Source of the DNA: Micromonospora sp. WMMD882
GTDB lineage: Bacteria; Actinomycetota; Actinomycetes; Mycobacteriales; Micromonosporaceae
Direction of reading: 5' to 3'
Assembly: GCF_027497255.1 (NCBI RefSeq)
Contig: NZ_CP114903.1
Location: 4,588,001 to 4,652,000 of the forward strand
DNA: 64,000 bases
The notes below the pieces were generated by a model. The model did not search any database. It saw only the letters and a program-made list of their open reading frames with translations, and was not told the DNA's origin. Of the stretch, positions 25,215 to 34,395 are shown in pieces; positions within the stretch are counted from its first letter, which is position 1; each line of letters opens with the position of its first letter. Both the position numbers and the translations under genes were made by a program.

Positions 25215-27290
25215 TCAGCTTGTGGAAATCGTCAGGTTCGCGGTGAGCGTCCCGCTGGCCGGCACGGTGAACCTGGCTACCCGGAGCACACCCTCCGCGT
25301 CCAGCTCCTTGTACGTGCCGGAGTGGTACGTGTCGTCGATCCGGGCGTTGTAGGTGAAGTAGATCCGCTGCTTCCCGACCACCTGCGTCCGGTACCGCCC
25401 GTTCTCCACCGGCGAGTACCCGGCGATGTCGCCGGTGTCCGCGCTGCGGGCGATGACGTACCCGTCGACGAACGGCCGACCGTCGGCGTCGGTGACGTCG
25501 CCGGCCACCGTGCTGCCGGCGCGCACCGTCATGTCGTACGTGCTGACGCCGCCGGTGGTGACGGTGACCGGGGTGGCGGTGAACCGGCTGACCGCGTTCC
25601 CCGACCACTGCTGCGGGTACGGGTGACCGGCGAACACCACCGGCCAGGCGTACGGCCCGAGCCGCTCCAGCGTGTACCGGCCGTCGTCGTCGGTGATCGC
25701 GTCGTCCACGCCCAGGCCCGGGTGCCCGGTGAGCACCGAGACGTCGACCTGGCGTACCGGTTGCCCGGAGGTCGCGTCGGTGACCACGCCGCTGATCCTT
25801 CCGGCCCGGTCCAGCTTCACCTGCGGGCCGGTCACCACCGTGCCGACCGTCGTGGCGACCGGGACGGCCTGCCGCTCGTCACCGGTGCCGCCGTCCGCCC
25901 CGACCCACTGCCGCCCGTACGGCGAGTCGCGCGGGTCGGCGAACAGCTTGTACGTGCCGGTGGACAGCGGGCCGATGTTGATCCGGCCGGCGCTGTCGCT
26001 GCACCGCCCGTACCCGTCCGGCAGGGCGGCCTGCTTGGGCAGGAAAGCCGCGACGCAGACCCCGGAGACCGGCGCGCCGGTCTGCCGGTCCACGATCGTG
26101 GTGGTGATCACCGCGCCGGGACGCATCTTCGGCGTGAGCCTGGTGGTGCGGTCGGCCACCACCCGGACGTCGCTCAGCTCCCGATGGTGGTACTGACCGG
26201 TGCGGGTGTAGAGGGAGATCAGGTGGCGACCCTCGGGCAGGCCGGTCAGGAGCACCTTGCCGGTGCCCTGGCTGCACTTGTCCACCGCGCAGAAGTCGGC
26301 GATCGACGCCCCGGTGACCGAGTCGACGGCGGAGATCTCCACCGAGCCCTCGCCCAGCAGACTCTCGTCGACCGTGGTGGCCTGGCCACCGGTCACCGTC
26401 ACCGGGTCGGCCTGCTGGTGGTCGAGCTTGCCCCGGTAGAACTGCTGCCGCTCACCGGCGTAGAAGGCCAGCTTGTAGGTGCCGGCGAGCAGCGCCGGCA
26501 CGCTGAACCGGCCGTTGGCGTCGGTGTTGGCGTCCACCGCGCCGTACATGTTCGCGGTGTTGATCGCCACGTACGCGTCGGCCACCGGAGCGCCGGCCGC
26601 GGTGGTCAGCGTGCCGGACATGCTGCCGGTCGGCAGCACCGTCTCGTCCACGACGAGCTCCGCCCCGGCGGTGACGGTGTACCGGCCGGCGGCCTCGGTG
26701 TCGAGCTTGCCCGGGACGTACTGGGTCTGCCAGAGCCCCTCGATCGGCCGGAACGAGATCAGGTACGTGCCGCCGAACGCGCCGATCCGGTACCGGCCGT
26801 CGGGCTCGGTCCGCGCCCACGCCCGGACCTGGGTGTCCACCTCGACCGCCTCGACCAGCAGGTCGGAGACGGGCGCGCCGGCCGCGTCGCGGATCTGCCC
26901 GGTGATCGTCCCGGTGGCGAAGAGCTGGTCGTCGGCGGTGACCGTGTCCCCGGCGGTGACGGTCACCGTGTCGGCGTCCCACGGGGTCGTCTTCTGCCGG
27001 TAGTACTGCTCGGCGGCTTCGGCCGGCTCGAAGGCGACGGCGTAGCGGCCCGGGGCCAGGCCGGGCACGCTCCAGTTGCCGTCACTGTCGGTGCTGGTCC
27101 AGTCGACGCCGAAGAAGTCCGGGGTGTAGATCCGCACCCCGACGTCGGCGGCCGGGGCGCCGGCGCTGGTGGTCAGCCGCCCGCTGACCGTGCCGGTTGT
27201 CGCCGCCTGCGCCGGGAGCGCCCCGGGCGCGAGAAGGGACGCGACGACGACGCCCACCAGGGCGACGCGACGCGGTAGGGAAAGTCGCAT
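25215..27290 (-). CDS. Secreted carboxypeptidase-regulatory-like (Ig-fold) repeat protein
   Basis: This 691-residue exported protein has a signal peptide (about 1-30, 'VALVGVVVASLLAPGALPAQA'). The mature part consists of about seven repeats of 80-90 residues, each with the pattern 'G.v.G.vtdaaGapV.da.V.....' then 'T.a.G.Y.v..L.pGtY.l.F', which is the CarboxypepD_reg / SdrD-B-like beta-sandwich. No LPXTG sorting signal or C-terminal anchor was seen, so it is probably secreted or loosely bound. The ATG at 27288-27290 precedes the basic n-region. It sits between a LytTR two-component system and a symporter pair. Confidence 0.82.
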   Translation of the reverse strand: MRLSLPRRVALVGVVVASLLAPGALPAQAATTGTVSGRLTTSAGAPAADVGVRIYTPDFFGVDWTSTDSDGNWSVPGLAPGRYAVAFEPAEAAEQYYRQKTTPWDADTVTVTAGDTVTADDQLFATGTITGQIRDAAGAPVSDLLVEAVEVDTQVRAWARTEPDGRYRIGAFGGTYLISFRPIEGLWQTQYVPGKLDTEAAGRYTVTAGAELVVDETVLPTGSMSGTLTTAAGAPVADAYVAINTANMYGAVDANTDANGRFSVPALLAGTYKLAFYAGERQQFYRGKLDHQQADPVTVTGGQATTVDESLLGEGSVEISAVDSVTGASIADFCAVDKCSQGTGKVLLTGLPEGRHLISLYTRTGQYHHRELSDVRVVADRTTRLTPKMRPGAVITTTIVDRQTGAPVSGVCVAAFLPKQAALPDGYGRCSDSAGRINIGPLSTGTYKLFADPRDSPYGRQWVGADGGTGDERQAVPVATTVGTVVTGPQVKLDRAGRISGVVTDATSGQPVRQVDVSVLTGHPGLGVDDAITDDDGRYTLERLGPYAWPVVFAGHPYPQQWSGNAVSRFTATPVTVTTGGVSTYDMTVRAGSTVAGDVTDADGRPFVDGYVIARSADTGDIAGYSPVENGRYRTQVVGKQRIYFTYNARIDDTYHSGTYKELDAEGVLRVARFTVPASGTLTANLTISTS

Positions 27291-27459
27291 ACCTGTCCAA
27301 ACGTGAGGGTGGTGGGGCGTCGGAGGCAGCACGACGCCGCACCGACCCCGCGCCCCGTACCGGATCGGCACCGGGAGCATAGGCGACCGGCGATCTTCCT
27401 CGACTCCACTTTTCGGCCGTGGTCCGGGCGGACTCCGGTCCGCCGCGCGTCGGCTCCGG

Positions 27460-28218
27460 TCAGCGGTTCCAGTCCTGTTTGGCGGCGCGGACCAGTTTGT
27501 CCTTCAGCTCCCGGGTGTGCCGGCGGCTCACCGGCAGCTCGGCGGCGTCCACCACCACCACGTAGCCGGAGTTGACCAGCCGCAGCTCGGCGATCAGCCG
27601 CAACTGCACCAGGTACGACCGGTGGATCCGGACGAAACCGGCGTCCGCCCAGCGTTCGGCGAGCGTCGCCAGCGACACCCGGACCAGGTGCGACCCGTCG
27701 GCGGTGTGCAGCCGGGCGTAGTCGCCCTGCGCCTCCACCCAGCGCACCGCCGAGCGGGGCAGCATCCGGGTCGTCCCGGCCAACTCGACCGGGATGGTCG
27801 GATCGTCCTCGGCGCGGGCCGCCGCGGCCGGATGACTCGCCACCACCCGGGCGCCGGTGACCCGGCGCAACGACTCGGCGAGCCGTTCGGCGCGGACCGG
27901 TTTGCGCACGTAGTCGGTGGCGCCCAGGTCGAACGCGTCGGCCGCCCCGTCGTCGTACGCGGTGACGAAGACGATCGCCGGCGGCCGGGCGAACCGGCGC
28001 AGCACCCGGGCCAGCTCCATGCCGTCCAGGCCGGGCATCCGGATGTCCAGGAAGACCACGTCCACGTCGTCGTCGCGGAGCACCCGCAGCGCCTCGGTGG
28101 CGTCCGAGGCGGTGTGCAGCCGGGCCACCCGGGGGTCGGCGCGCAGGTGGTACGCCAGCTCGTCCAGCGCCGGCGGCTCGTCGTCGACCGCCAGTACCCG
28201 GAGGAAACCGCTGGTCAC
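27460..28218 (-). CDS. LytTR-family response regulator
   Basis: This 252-residue protein has a receiver domain (1-125) with acidic residues 'VDDE' (about 11-14), phospho-acceptor Asp58 in 'VVFLDIRMPG' and Lys in 'DYVRKPV'. A LytTR DNA-binding domain (about 145-250) has 'WVEAQGDYARLHTADG' and 'FVRIHRSYLVQL'. LytTR regulators bind direct repeats upstream of target genes. The GTG start overlaps the kinase stop by four bases (GTGA), so both are translated as a unit. Confidence 0.95.
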   Translation of the reverse strand: MTSGFLRVLAVDDEPPALDELAYHLRADPRVARLHTASDATEALRVLRDDDVDVVFLDIRMPGLDGMELARVLRRFARPPAIVFVTAYDDGAADAFDLGATDYVRKPVRAERLAESLRRVTGARVVASHPAAAARAEDDPTIPVELAGTTRMLPRSAVRWVEAQGDYARLHTADGSHLVRVSLATLAERWADAGFVRIHRSYLVQLRLIAELRLVNSGYVVVVDAAELPVSRRHTRELKDKLVRAAKQDWNR

Positions 28219-29498
28219 GAGCCTGCCCGCACGCCGGGGTGGAATTTCGGGATGCGCATGCTCACCTTGGTGCCCGCTCCCGGGCCGGTCTCCACGACCA
28301 GGCCGAACCGGTCCCCGAAGGCCGACCGGAGCCGCTCGTCGACGTTGGAGAGCCCGACGTGCTGGCCCGGATCGTCCCGGACCCCGCTGGAAGCTCCCGA
28401 CCTGCCCGGTTCGGCCAGCTCCGCGACGCCGCCGGCCGGCGTCTCCCGGCCGGCGGTCAGCTCCGCGATGCCGGCGGTCAACGTCGCCGGGTCCATTCCC
28501 ACGCCGTCGTCCTCCACGGTGAGGTGACACTCCGCGCCCGCGTCCCGGGCCTCGATGCTCACCATGCCCGTCCCGGGCTTGCGGGACAACCCGTGCCGGA
28601 CGGCGTTCTCCACCAGCGGTTGCAGGCACAGGAACGGCAGCGTCACCGGCAGCACCTCCGGGGCGATCTGGAGGCGCACCTGGAGCCGGTCACCGAAGCG
28701 GGCCCGCTCGATGGTCAGGTAGCGGTCGATCGAGCGCAGCTCCTCGGCGAGCGTGGTGAACTCGCCGTGCGCCCGGAACGAGTACCTGGTGAACTCGGCG
28801 AACTCCAGGATCAGCTCCCGGGCGCGTTCCGGGTCGGTCCGGACGAACGAGGCGATCGCGGTCAACGCGTTGTAGATGAAGTGCGGGCTGATCTGGGCGC
28901 GCAGCGCGCGCACCTCGGCCCGGGCCAGCCGCTCCCGGGACGAGTCCAGCTCGGCCAGGGCGATCTGGTTGCCGGCCCAGTCGGCGGTCTCCAGGGCGGC
29001 CTGCACCAGCCCCGGCGCGGGGGCGCTGTCGGCGACCGCGACCAGCGCGCCGACCACCCGGCCGTCCGGGCCGCTGAGCGGGGCGACGACCGCTCCGCGT
29101 ACCGGGCAGTCCACCCGGTCGCAGCGCAGCTCCGACTCGCCGAGCACGGTCGACCGGCCGGCCGCCGCCGCCCGCCGCGCCGCCGCCCGCAACTGGGCCG
29201 TGTGGTGACCGCCCTGCCCGTCGAGGGCGAGCAGGTCGTCCCGGTCCGCCAGGGCCAGCCCGGCCGACCCCACCAGGGCCCGCAGATGGCGTACGGCCTT
29301 GCCGGCGCTGCCCGCGTCCAGGCCGGCGCGCAGCGGCTCGGCGGCCAGCCCGGCGGTGTGCAGCACCTCGTAGGTGGCCCGCTGCCCGGCGGTGGCGATG
29401 CCCCGTCGGGCGCGCAGCCGGCCCACCCCGAGCACGGCGACGACGAGCGCGGTGACCAGGGCGACGACCGCGAGCGCCGCGGAGAGGTTGCCGCTCAC
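28215..29498 (-). CDS. LytS-like sensor histidine kinase
   Basis: A 427-residue kinase with one short N-terminal membrane helix (about 5-27, 'AALAVVALVTALVVAVLGV'), a GAF-like region (about 40-165) containing a 'RCDRVDCPV' pair of cysteines, and the His_kinase domain with 'AQISPHFIYNALTAIASFV', followed by the HATPase 'LQPLVENAVRHGLSRK' and 'VEDDGVGMD'. It pairs with the LytTR regulator. In many actinobacteria such LytS/LytTR pairs lie directly before DUF485/symporter genes; here one secreted-protein gene separates them. Confidence 0.92.
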   Translation of the reverse strand: MSGNLSAALAVVALVTALVVAVLGVGRLRARRGIATAGQRATYEVLHTAGLAAEPLRAGLDAGSAGKAVRHLRALVGSAGLALADRDDLLALDGQGGHHTAQLRAAARRAAAAGRSTVLGESELRCDRVDCPVRGAVVAPLSGPDGRVVGALVAVADSAPAPGLVQAALETADWAGNQIALAELDSSRERLARAEVRALRAQISPHFIYNALTAIASFVRTDPERARELILEFAEFTRYSFRAHGEFTTLAEELRSIDRYLTIERARFGDRLQVRLQIAPEVLPVTLPFLCLQPLVENAVRHGLSRKPGTGMVSIEARDAGAECHLTVEDDGVGMDPATLTAGIAELTAGRETPAGGVAELAEPGRSGASSGVRDDPGQHVGLSNVDERLRSAFGDRFGLVVETGPGAGTKVSMRIPKFHPGVRAGS

Positions 29499-29537
29499 GC
29501 TCAGATCATGGCCGGTTCCGCCGGGTACGCCAAGAGG

Positions 29538-31097
29538 TCAGTACGCGCCCTTGCGGGCCAGCACCACGCCGACCGTACGCCACAGGATGCTCAGGTCGTA
29601 CGCCAGCGACCAGTTGTCGACGTAGTAGAGGTCCAGCCGGACCGCCTCGTCCCAGGAGAGGTCGGAGCGGCCGGAGACCTGCCACAACCCGGTCATCCCG
29701 GGCCGGACCAGCAGCCGACGTCGGACGTCGCCCAGGAAGTCGCCGTCGTCGGCGGGGAGCGGACGCGGCCCCACCAGCGACATCTCCCCCCACAACACGT
29801 TGATCAACTGGGGCAGCTCGTCCATCGAGGAGGCGCGCAGGAACCGGCCGACCGGGAACACCCGGGGGTCCCGCTTCATCTTGAACAGCATGCCGTCGGT
29901 CTCGTTCTGGTCGACCAGGCTGGCCAGCCGTTCCTCGGCGTCCACGTACATGGTGCGGAACTTCCACACCCGGAACGTGCGTCCCTCGTGCCCCACCCGG
30001 GGCTGGCGGAAGAACACCGGGCCGGGGTCGGAGATCCGGATCGCCACCGCGATGGCCAGGAACACCGGGACCAGCGCCAGCAGGCCCAGCCCGGCGGCCA
30101 CCCGGTCCATCAGGTTCTTCACCAGCAGCGCCGGCCCGGACAGGGTCGGCTCCTCCACGTGCAGCAGCGGCAGGCCCTGGATCGGCCGGATGTGCACCCG
30201 GGGACCGGCGATGTCGGTGAGCTGCGGGGCGACCACCAGGTCGACGCCGGAGCCCTCCAACTGCCAGGCCAGCCGACGCAGCTCACCCGGCTCGGAGCTG
30301 GCCGAGCCGCAGACCGCGATGGTGTCCCCGCCGACCTCCCGCACCAGGGCGAGCACGTCCCGGCCGGCGTACACCGGCACCGGGGTGTCGATGCCCCGGG
30401 CGGCGGCGTACCCGTCGGTGAGGTGGATCGCCACCGGCATCAGCCCGGCGGCCGGGCTGCGGGTGACCGCCGCGTACACCTCCAGGCACTCCGGCAGGGT
30501 GCCCATCAGCACCATCCGGTGCGCGGCGTGCCCCGTCCGGTGCCGCACCCAGTGCAGGACGGACCGGCCCACCATCCGGCCGAACAGGATGAGCGCGGCC
30601 GCGCCGAGCAGCGCGGTGCCGACGGTGTAGCGGGAGAGGTCCGTCTTGGTGGCGAAGGCCAGGAACGACACGCTGGCCGCCACCGTCACCGAGGCGCGGA
30701 TCACCCGTTTGAACTCGTCCGGCCCGAGACCCAGGTAGCGACGGTCGTACGCGCGGTTGCTCCACAGGGTGATCACCCAGCCCAGCGGGAGCAGCACGCA
30801 CGACACGGTGTAGAACCAGGTCGGATCGCTCTCGGCCTCGGTGAACCCGGAGGCCGCCTGGTCGAAGAGCTGGATGGCGACCCAACTGGCCAGCGCCGCC
30901 AGCCCGAAATCCAGCAGCAGCAGCAACAGGGTGTAGGGGCGGTGCCACCGGGAGACCCGGCGGCTGACCCGCGCCCACGCCGACCGGGGTACGCCGTTGG
31001 GTGGCGGGGTCGGCGGCTGGATCTCGAAGCTGTCGACGTGCCGCACGAGTTTGCTCCGGCCTTCGCTCTTCACCGGGCGCTGGAGGCTTGTCGTCAC
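29538..31097 (-). CDS. Exopolysaccharide polyprenyl glycosylphosphotransferase
   Basis: A 519-residue membrane enzyme that starts polysaccharide assembly by moving a sugar-1-phosphate to undecaprenyl phosphate. There are about four N-terminal membrane helices (about 50-150), a CoA-binding-like middle region, one helix at about 320 and the catalytic bacterial sugar transferase domain with 'PVFFRQPRVGHEGRTFRVWK', 'FRTM', 'DELPQLINVLWGEMSLVGPR' and 'RPGMTGLWQVSGRSDL'. The GTG start (31095-31097) follows a region with an inverted repeat. The glycosyltransferase gene at 32-33 kb may act in the same pathway. Confidence 0.93.
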   Translation of the reverse strand: MTTSLQRPVKSEGRSKLVRHVDSFEIQPPTPPPNGVPRSAWARVSRRVSRWHRPYTLLLLLLDFGLAALASWVAIQLFDQAASGFTEAESDPTWFYTVSCVLLPLGWVITLWSNRAYDRRYLGLGPDEFKRVIRASVTVAASVSFLAFATKTDLSRYTVGTALLGAAALILFGRMVGRSVLHWVRHRTGHAAHRMVLMGTLPECLEVYAAVTRSPAAGLMPVAIHLTDGYAAARGIDTPVPVYAGRDVLALVREVGGDTIAVCGSASSEPGELRRLAWQLEGSGVDLVVAPQLTDIAGPRVHIRPIQGLPLLHVEEPTLSGPALLVKNLMDRVAAGLGLLALVPVFLAIAVAIRISDPGPVFFRQPRVGHEGRTFRVWKFRTMYVDAEERLASLVDQNETDGMLFKMKRDPRVFPVGRFLRASSMDELPQLINVLWGEMSLVGPRPLPADDGDFLGDVRRRLLVRPGMTGLWQVSGRSDLSWDEAVRLDLYYVDNWSLAYDLSILWRTVGVVLARKGAY

Positions 31098-31124
31098 CTC
31101 AACCTAGGTCCTCCCGCATGACAC

Positions 31125-31149
31125 GCGCCGCTCACGTTGTGAGGGGCGC
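31125..31149. promoter_or_regulatory. Inverted repeat upstream of the glycosylphosphotransferase gene
   Basis: GCGCCGCTCAC - GTT - GTGAGGGGCGC is an 11-bp inverted repeat with one mismatch, 28 bp before the start codon on the minus strand. It may be an operator or a 5' leader hairpin. The remaining 31150-31373 shows no clear feature. Confidence 0.35.
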
Positions 31150-31373
31150 GGTCGCCCACCGTTACCAGTCTCCCACGCATGCCCCGACACCGACGTCGAC
31201 CCAGACGAGATGACACCGGTGTGGCGGCTGGGATCCGGCCGACTCCGATCAGCGGAAGCCGGGGACCGGGCCACTATACCGATGGATCGGGACGGGGGTG
31301 GAGTCGCGCAGCCGGTGGTATCGACCCGGCTGGGCGATTCAGCCAGTGGTCATCGGGCGGTCACCCGGAGTGC

Positions 31374-32234
31374 TCACCGGACGATCCTCGACAGCCGCCG
31401 ATCGGCCAGTGGCCGACCACCGGTCTGGCAGCCGGGGCAGTACTGGAGGCTGGAGTCGGCGAACGACACCTCCCGTACCGTGTCGCCGCATACCGGACAG
31501 GGCAGCCCGGTCCGGGCGTGCACCGCCAGTCCCGACCGCTTCTCCGCCTTCAGCTCCGCCGCCCGCTGGCCCACCGACCGGGCCACCGCGTCACCCAGCA
31601 CCCGCCCGGTCGCCTCGTGCAGGGCCGCGAGCTGCGCGTCGGTCAGCTTGTCGGTGAGCGCGAACGGCGACAGCCTCGCCGCGTGCAGGATCTCGTCCGA
31701 GTACGCGTTGCCGACGCCGGCCAGGATCTGCTGGTCGGTCAGCACCCCCTTGACCTGGCCCCGCCGGCTGCGCAGCCGCTCGGCGAAGGTCGCCAGGTCG
31801 GCGGTGAGCGCGTCCGGGCCGAGCCGGGCCACCCCGGGCACCTGCCCCACGTCGGTCACCAGGTACGCGGCCAGGCTCTTCTGGGTGCCCGCCTCGGTCA
31901 GGTCGAAGCCGGAGCCGTCGTCGAGGCGGACCCGTACCGCGATCGGCCCCTTGCCGGGGCGCAGCGGGGTCGCCGACGGGAACGACTCCCGGTAGTGCAG
32001 CCAGCCGGCCCGGGCCAGGTGCGTCACCAGCCGCAGCTCGTCGTCGAACGTCACGTCCAGGAACTTGCCGTGCCGGCCGGCGCCGGTCACCGTCCGCCCG
32101 GCCACCGCGCCCGCCGGCGGGTCGTACGTCTTCAGGGCGCTGATCGCGGCGATCTCCAGCCGCTCGACCCGCCGCCCGACGGCACGTCGGCGCAGGTGAT
32201 CGGCGAGCGCTTCCACCTCGGGCAGCTCAGGCAC
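31374..32234 (-). CDS. Fpg/Nei-family DNA glycosylase
   Basis: This 286-residue base-excision-repair enzyme removes oxidised bases and cleaves at the resulting abasic site. Evidence: N-terminal PELPEVE with the catalytic Pro after Met removal and Glu next to it, the conserved lysine in 'GAGRHGKFLDV', the helix-two-turn-helix region 'DQQILAGVGNAYSDEIL', and the C-terminal zinc finger C-x2-C-x16-C-x2-C ('CPVCGD' ... 'YCPGC'). Whether it prefers purines (Fpg) or pyrimidines (Nei) cannot be decided by eye. Confidence 0.92.
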   Translation of the reverse strand: MPELPEVEALADHLRRRAVGRRVERLEIAAISALKTYDPPAGAVAGRTVTGAGRHGKFLDVTFDDELRLVTHLARAGWLHYRESFPSATPLRPGKGPIAVRVRLDDGSGFDLTEAGTQKSLAAYLVTDVGQVPGVARLGPDALTADLATFAERLRSRRGQVKGVLTDQQILAGVGNAYSDEILHAARLSPFALTDKLTDAQLAALHEATGRVLGDAVARSVGQRAAELKAEKRSGLAVHARTGLPCPVCGDTVREVSFADSSLQYCPGCQTGGRPLADRRLSRIVR

Positions 32235-32314
32235 CTCCTAACGGTAGCCTTCGTACCCGTGAGCGTGAGGAACGAGCTTGCGAGTCCCGCAATCGCGAAC
32301 GAAGGGCAAGCTCA

Positions 32315-33499
32315 GTGAGAATCGTGGTGGCGCACAACAGGTACCGCCAGGCCCAGCCGTCCGGCGAGAACACCATCGTCGACGCGGAGATCGCCCAGCT
32401 CACGGCGGCCGGCGTCGAGGTGCTGCCGTTCCTGCGCAGCTCCGACGAGATCCCCGCGATGTCCGGCGCGGCCAAGGCGCTGCTGCCGATCTCGCCGATC
32501 TACGCGCCGCGGGCGCAACAGGACCTCGGCCGGCTGCTCACCGAACACCGACCGGACGTGCTGCACCTGCACAACCCGTACCCGCTGCTCTCACCGTGGG
32601 TGGTGCGGACCGCGCACCGGCACGGCGTGCCGGTGGTGCAGACGGTGCACAACTACCGGCAGGTCTGTTCCTCCGGGGTGTACTTCCGGGACGGCGCGAT
32701 CTGCCAGGACTGCAAGGGCCGGACGCTGGGCGTGCCGGCGATCCGCAACCGCTGCTACCGGGGCTCGACGGTGCAGAGCGCCCTGATGGCGACCACCCTG
32801 GCCGTGCACCGCCCCACCTGGCGGTCGGTGGACCGGTTCGTCGCGCTCACCTCGCAGATCGCCGCCCACCTGCGCGAGTACGGCATCCCGGCGGACCGGA
32901 TCGTGGTCAAGCCGAACGGCATCCCCGACCCCGGCCGGCCCGCCCCGCTCGGCGAGGGCTTCTGCTATCTGGGTCGGCTCTCTCCGGAGAAGGGCCTCGG
33001 TCTGCTGCTCGACGCCTGGCGGCGGCACCCGGACGGCGCGCTCGGCCCACTGCGCATCGCCGGGGACGGCGAACTGCGGCACCTCGCCGAGGCGGCTACC
33101 GCCGAACGCGCCGACGTCACGTACCTCGGCTCGGTGGACCGGGACGGGGTGCGGGCGGTGATGGCGGCCAGCGCGGTGGTGATCGCCGCCTCGATGTGGC
33201 ACGACGTGCTGCCGACCGTGGTGATCGAGGCGATGGCGAACGGGCGGCCGGTGCTCGGCACCGACCTGGGCGGCATCCCGTACCTGGTCGGCGCGGACGA
33301 CCCGGCCGGCGCGGTGGGCTGGGTGGTGCCCGCCGACCCGGCCGCGATGGCCGCCGCCCTGCCGGTCGCGGCGGCCGGCGCGGCCGGGCTCTCCGCTGCG
33401 GCCCGGTTGCGCTACGAGGGCGCCTTCCACCCCGACGTGGTCACCAAACGCCTGATCGACGTGTACGCGGGCCTGCGGGGCGGGGCCCGCCCCAGGTAG
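32315..33499 (+). CDS. Glycosyltransferase family 4
   Basis: A 394-residue GT-B enzyme. The N-terminal half has 'QPSGENTIVDAEIAQLTAAG' and a run of cysteines in 'QVCSSGVYFRDGAICQDC' and 'RNRCYRG', a feature of one GT4 subgroup. The C-terminal half has 'YLGRLSPEKGLGLLLDAW' and the nucleotide-sugar-binding E-x7-E region 'LPTVVIEAMANGRPVLGTD'. It probably acts in exopolysaccharide synthesis with the glycosylphosphotransferase encoded on the opposite strand. The GTG start lies next to an 8-bp inverted repeat (GAGCTTGC / GCAAGCTC) in the short leader. Confidence 0.88.
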   Translation: MRIVVAHNRYRQAQPSGENTIVDAEIAQLTAAGVEVLPFLRSSDEIPAMSGAAKALLPISPIYAPRAQQDLGRLLTEHRPDVLHLHNPYPLLSPWVVRTAHRHGVPVVQTVHNYRQVCSSGVYFRDGAICQDCKGRTLGVPAIRNRCYRGSTVQSALMATTLAVHRPTWRSVDRFVALTSQIAAHLREYGIPADRIVVKPNGIPDPGRPAPLGEGFCYLGRLSPEKGLGLLLDAWRRHPDGALGPLRIAGDGELRHLAEAATAERADVTYLGSVDRDGVRAVMAASAVVIAASMWHDVLPTVVIEAMANGRPVLGTDLGGIPYLVGADDPAGAVGWVVPADPAAMAAALPVAAAGAAGLSAAARLRYEGAFHPDVVTKRLIDVYAGLRGGARPR

Positions 33500-33600
33500 C
33501 GGCAGCCCGTCGTCCCGACCGGCCGCGGCTCGACGGCGGCCGGGTCGGTGCGGCGGGGTGCTGCGCCCTCCCGCCTCAAGGTCAACTCGTCATCCCGGAC

Positions 33601-33640
33601 ATGGCGGTATCCGCTGTGCGGGACACCGCCTTTTCAGGGA
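33601..33640 (+). terminator. REP-like palindrome copy C, terminator-like
   Basis: GGCGGTATCCGC - TGTG - CGGGACACCGCC (33603-33630) is followed directly by TTTT, so for the plus-strand glycosyltransferase gene it looks like an intrinsic terminator. The arms are the same as in copy A near 5,740. Confidence 0.6.
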
Positions 33641-33708
33641 TCTCTCTCCGGGCGGAGCGCGCTGTCAGACGCGAATCGATCACCGGGACCGGTCGGGTGG
33701 GCGGCGGT

Positions 33709-34212
33709 TCAGCCGGGCAGGCTGTTGCGGGCCCGGTTGCGGGCCACCAGGGTCACCGGTACGGCGTGCCCGAGCACGCCGACGCCCCAGCCGAGGATCG
33801 GCCAGATCGGCCACGGGTACCAGGCGTCGGCGCTGACCGCGATGATCAGCCAGAGGGCGACCATGAACAGCGAGGCGGCCAGGTAGACGCCGACGTGGAC
33901 GCGGACCCCCAGCAGGGCGGCCCGGGTCAGTCGGGCCCGGCGCTCGTCCCGGCCGATCCGGTGCAGCAGGTCCGGCGGCAGGTCGTGGGTGAGGGCGTCG
34001 AGGTCGGCGCGGTCCCGGGCCAGGGCGGCCCGCGCGCTGCGCTCCTCGAACTCGGCGAAGGTCAGGTAGTCGGCGCTGACCGCCTCGCTGAGCAGGGCGA
34101 TGACGCGGTCGCGTTCGGGTCGGCCGACGCGGCGGCGGTCGGGACCGGCCGTCGACCGGGGCGCCCCGCCGGGCACGGCCGGGGTCTCCCGGGTGCCGGG
34201 GTCGATGGTCAT
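33709..34212 (-). CDS. DUF1707 domain protein with a two-helix membrane domain
   Basis: A 167-residue protein. Residues about 28-85 form the DUF1707 unit ('GRPERDRVIALLSEAVSADYLTFAEFEERSARA'-type pattern with many acidic residues), followed by a two-helix membrane domain (about 100-150, 'LLGVRVHVGVYLAASLFMVALW' and 'WPIWPILGWGVGVLGHAV' in pieces). These proteins are common in actinobacteria; their function is not known. The start is an ATG with GGAGG upstream (AGGTGTCC region). It converges with the glycosyltransferase gene. Confidence 0.85.
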   Translation of the reverse strand: MTIDPGTRETPAVPGGAPRSTAGPDRRRVGRPERDRVIALLSEAVSADYLTFAEFEERSARAALARDRADLDALTHDLPPDLLHRIGRDERRARLTRAALLGVRVHVGVYLAASLFMVALWLIIAVSADAWYPWPIWPILGWGVGVLGHAVPVTLVARNRARNSLPG

Positions 34213-34395
34213 CTTGCGGACACCTCCAGGAGGGCGGGTGGGACCGCGCGGCCCGGGGCCGGTCGGCGGAGCTTGATGTGAACGGCCTCTTACATCAATC
34301 AGTCTAGCCCCCGCCCGACACCCCCGCCAGCCAACTCGTGCCGTCCCGGTCGAGCGCCCGATCCCGCTGTCGGCGGAGTGTTAGTGTGCGTCAAC

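Noticed and set aside
32274..32313. Riboswitch or attenuator before the GT4 glycosyltransferase
   Set aside because: Only one 8-bp inverted repeat is present in an 80-bp leader; no further conserved structure was seen.
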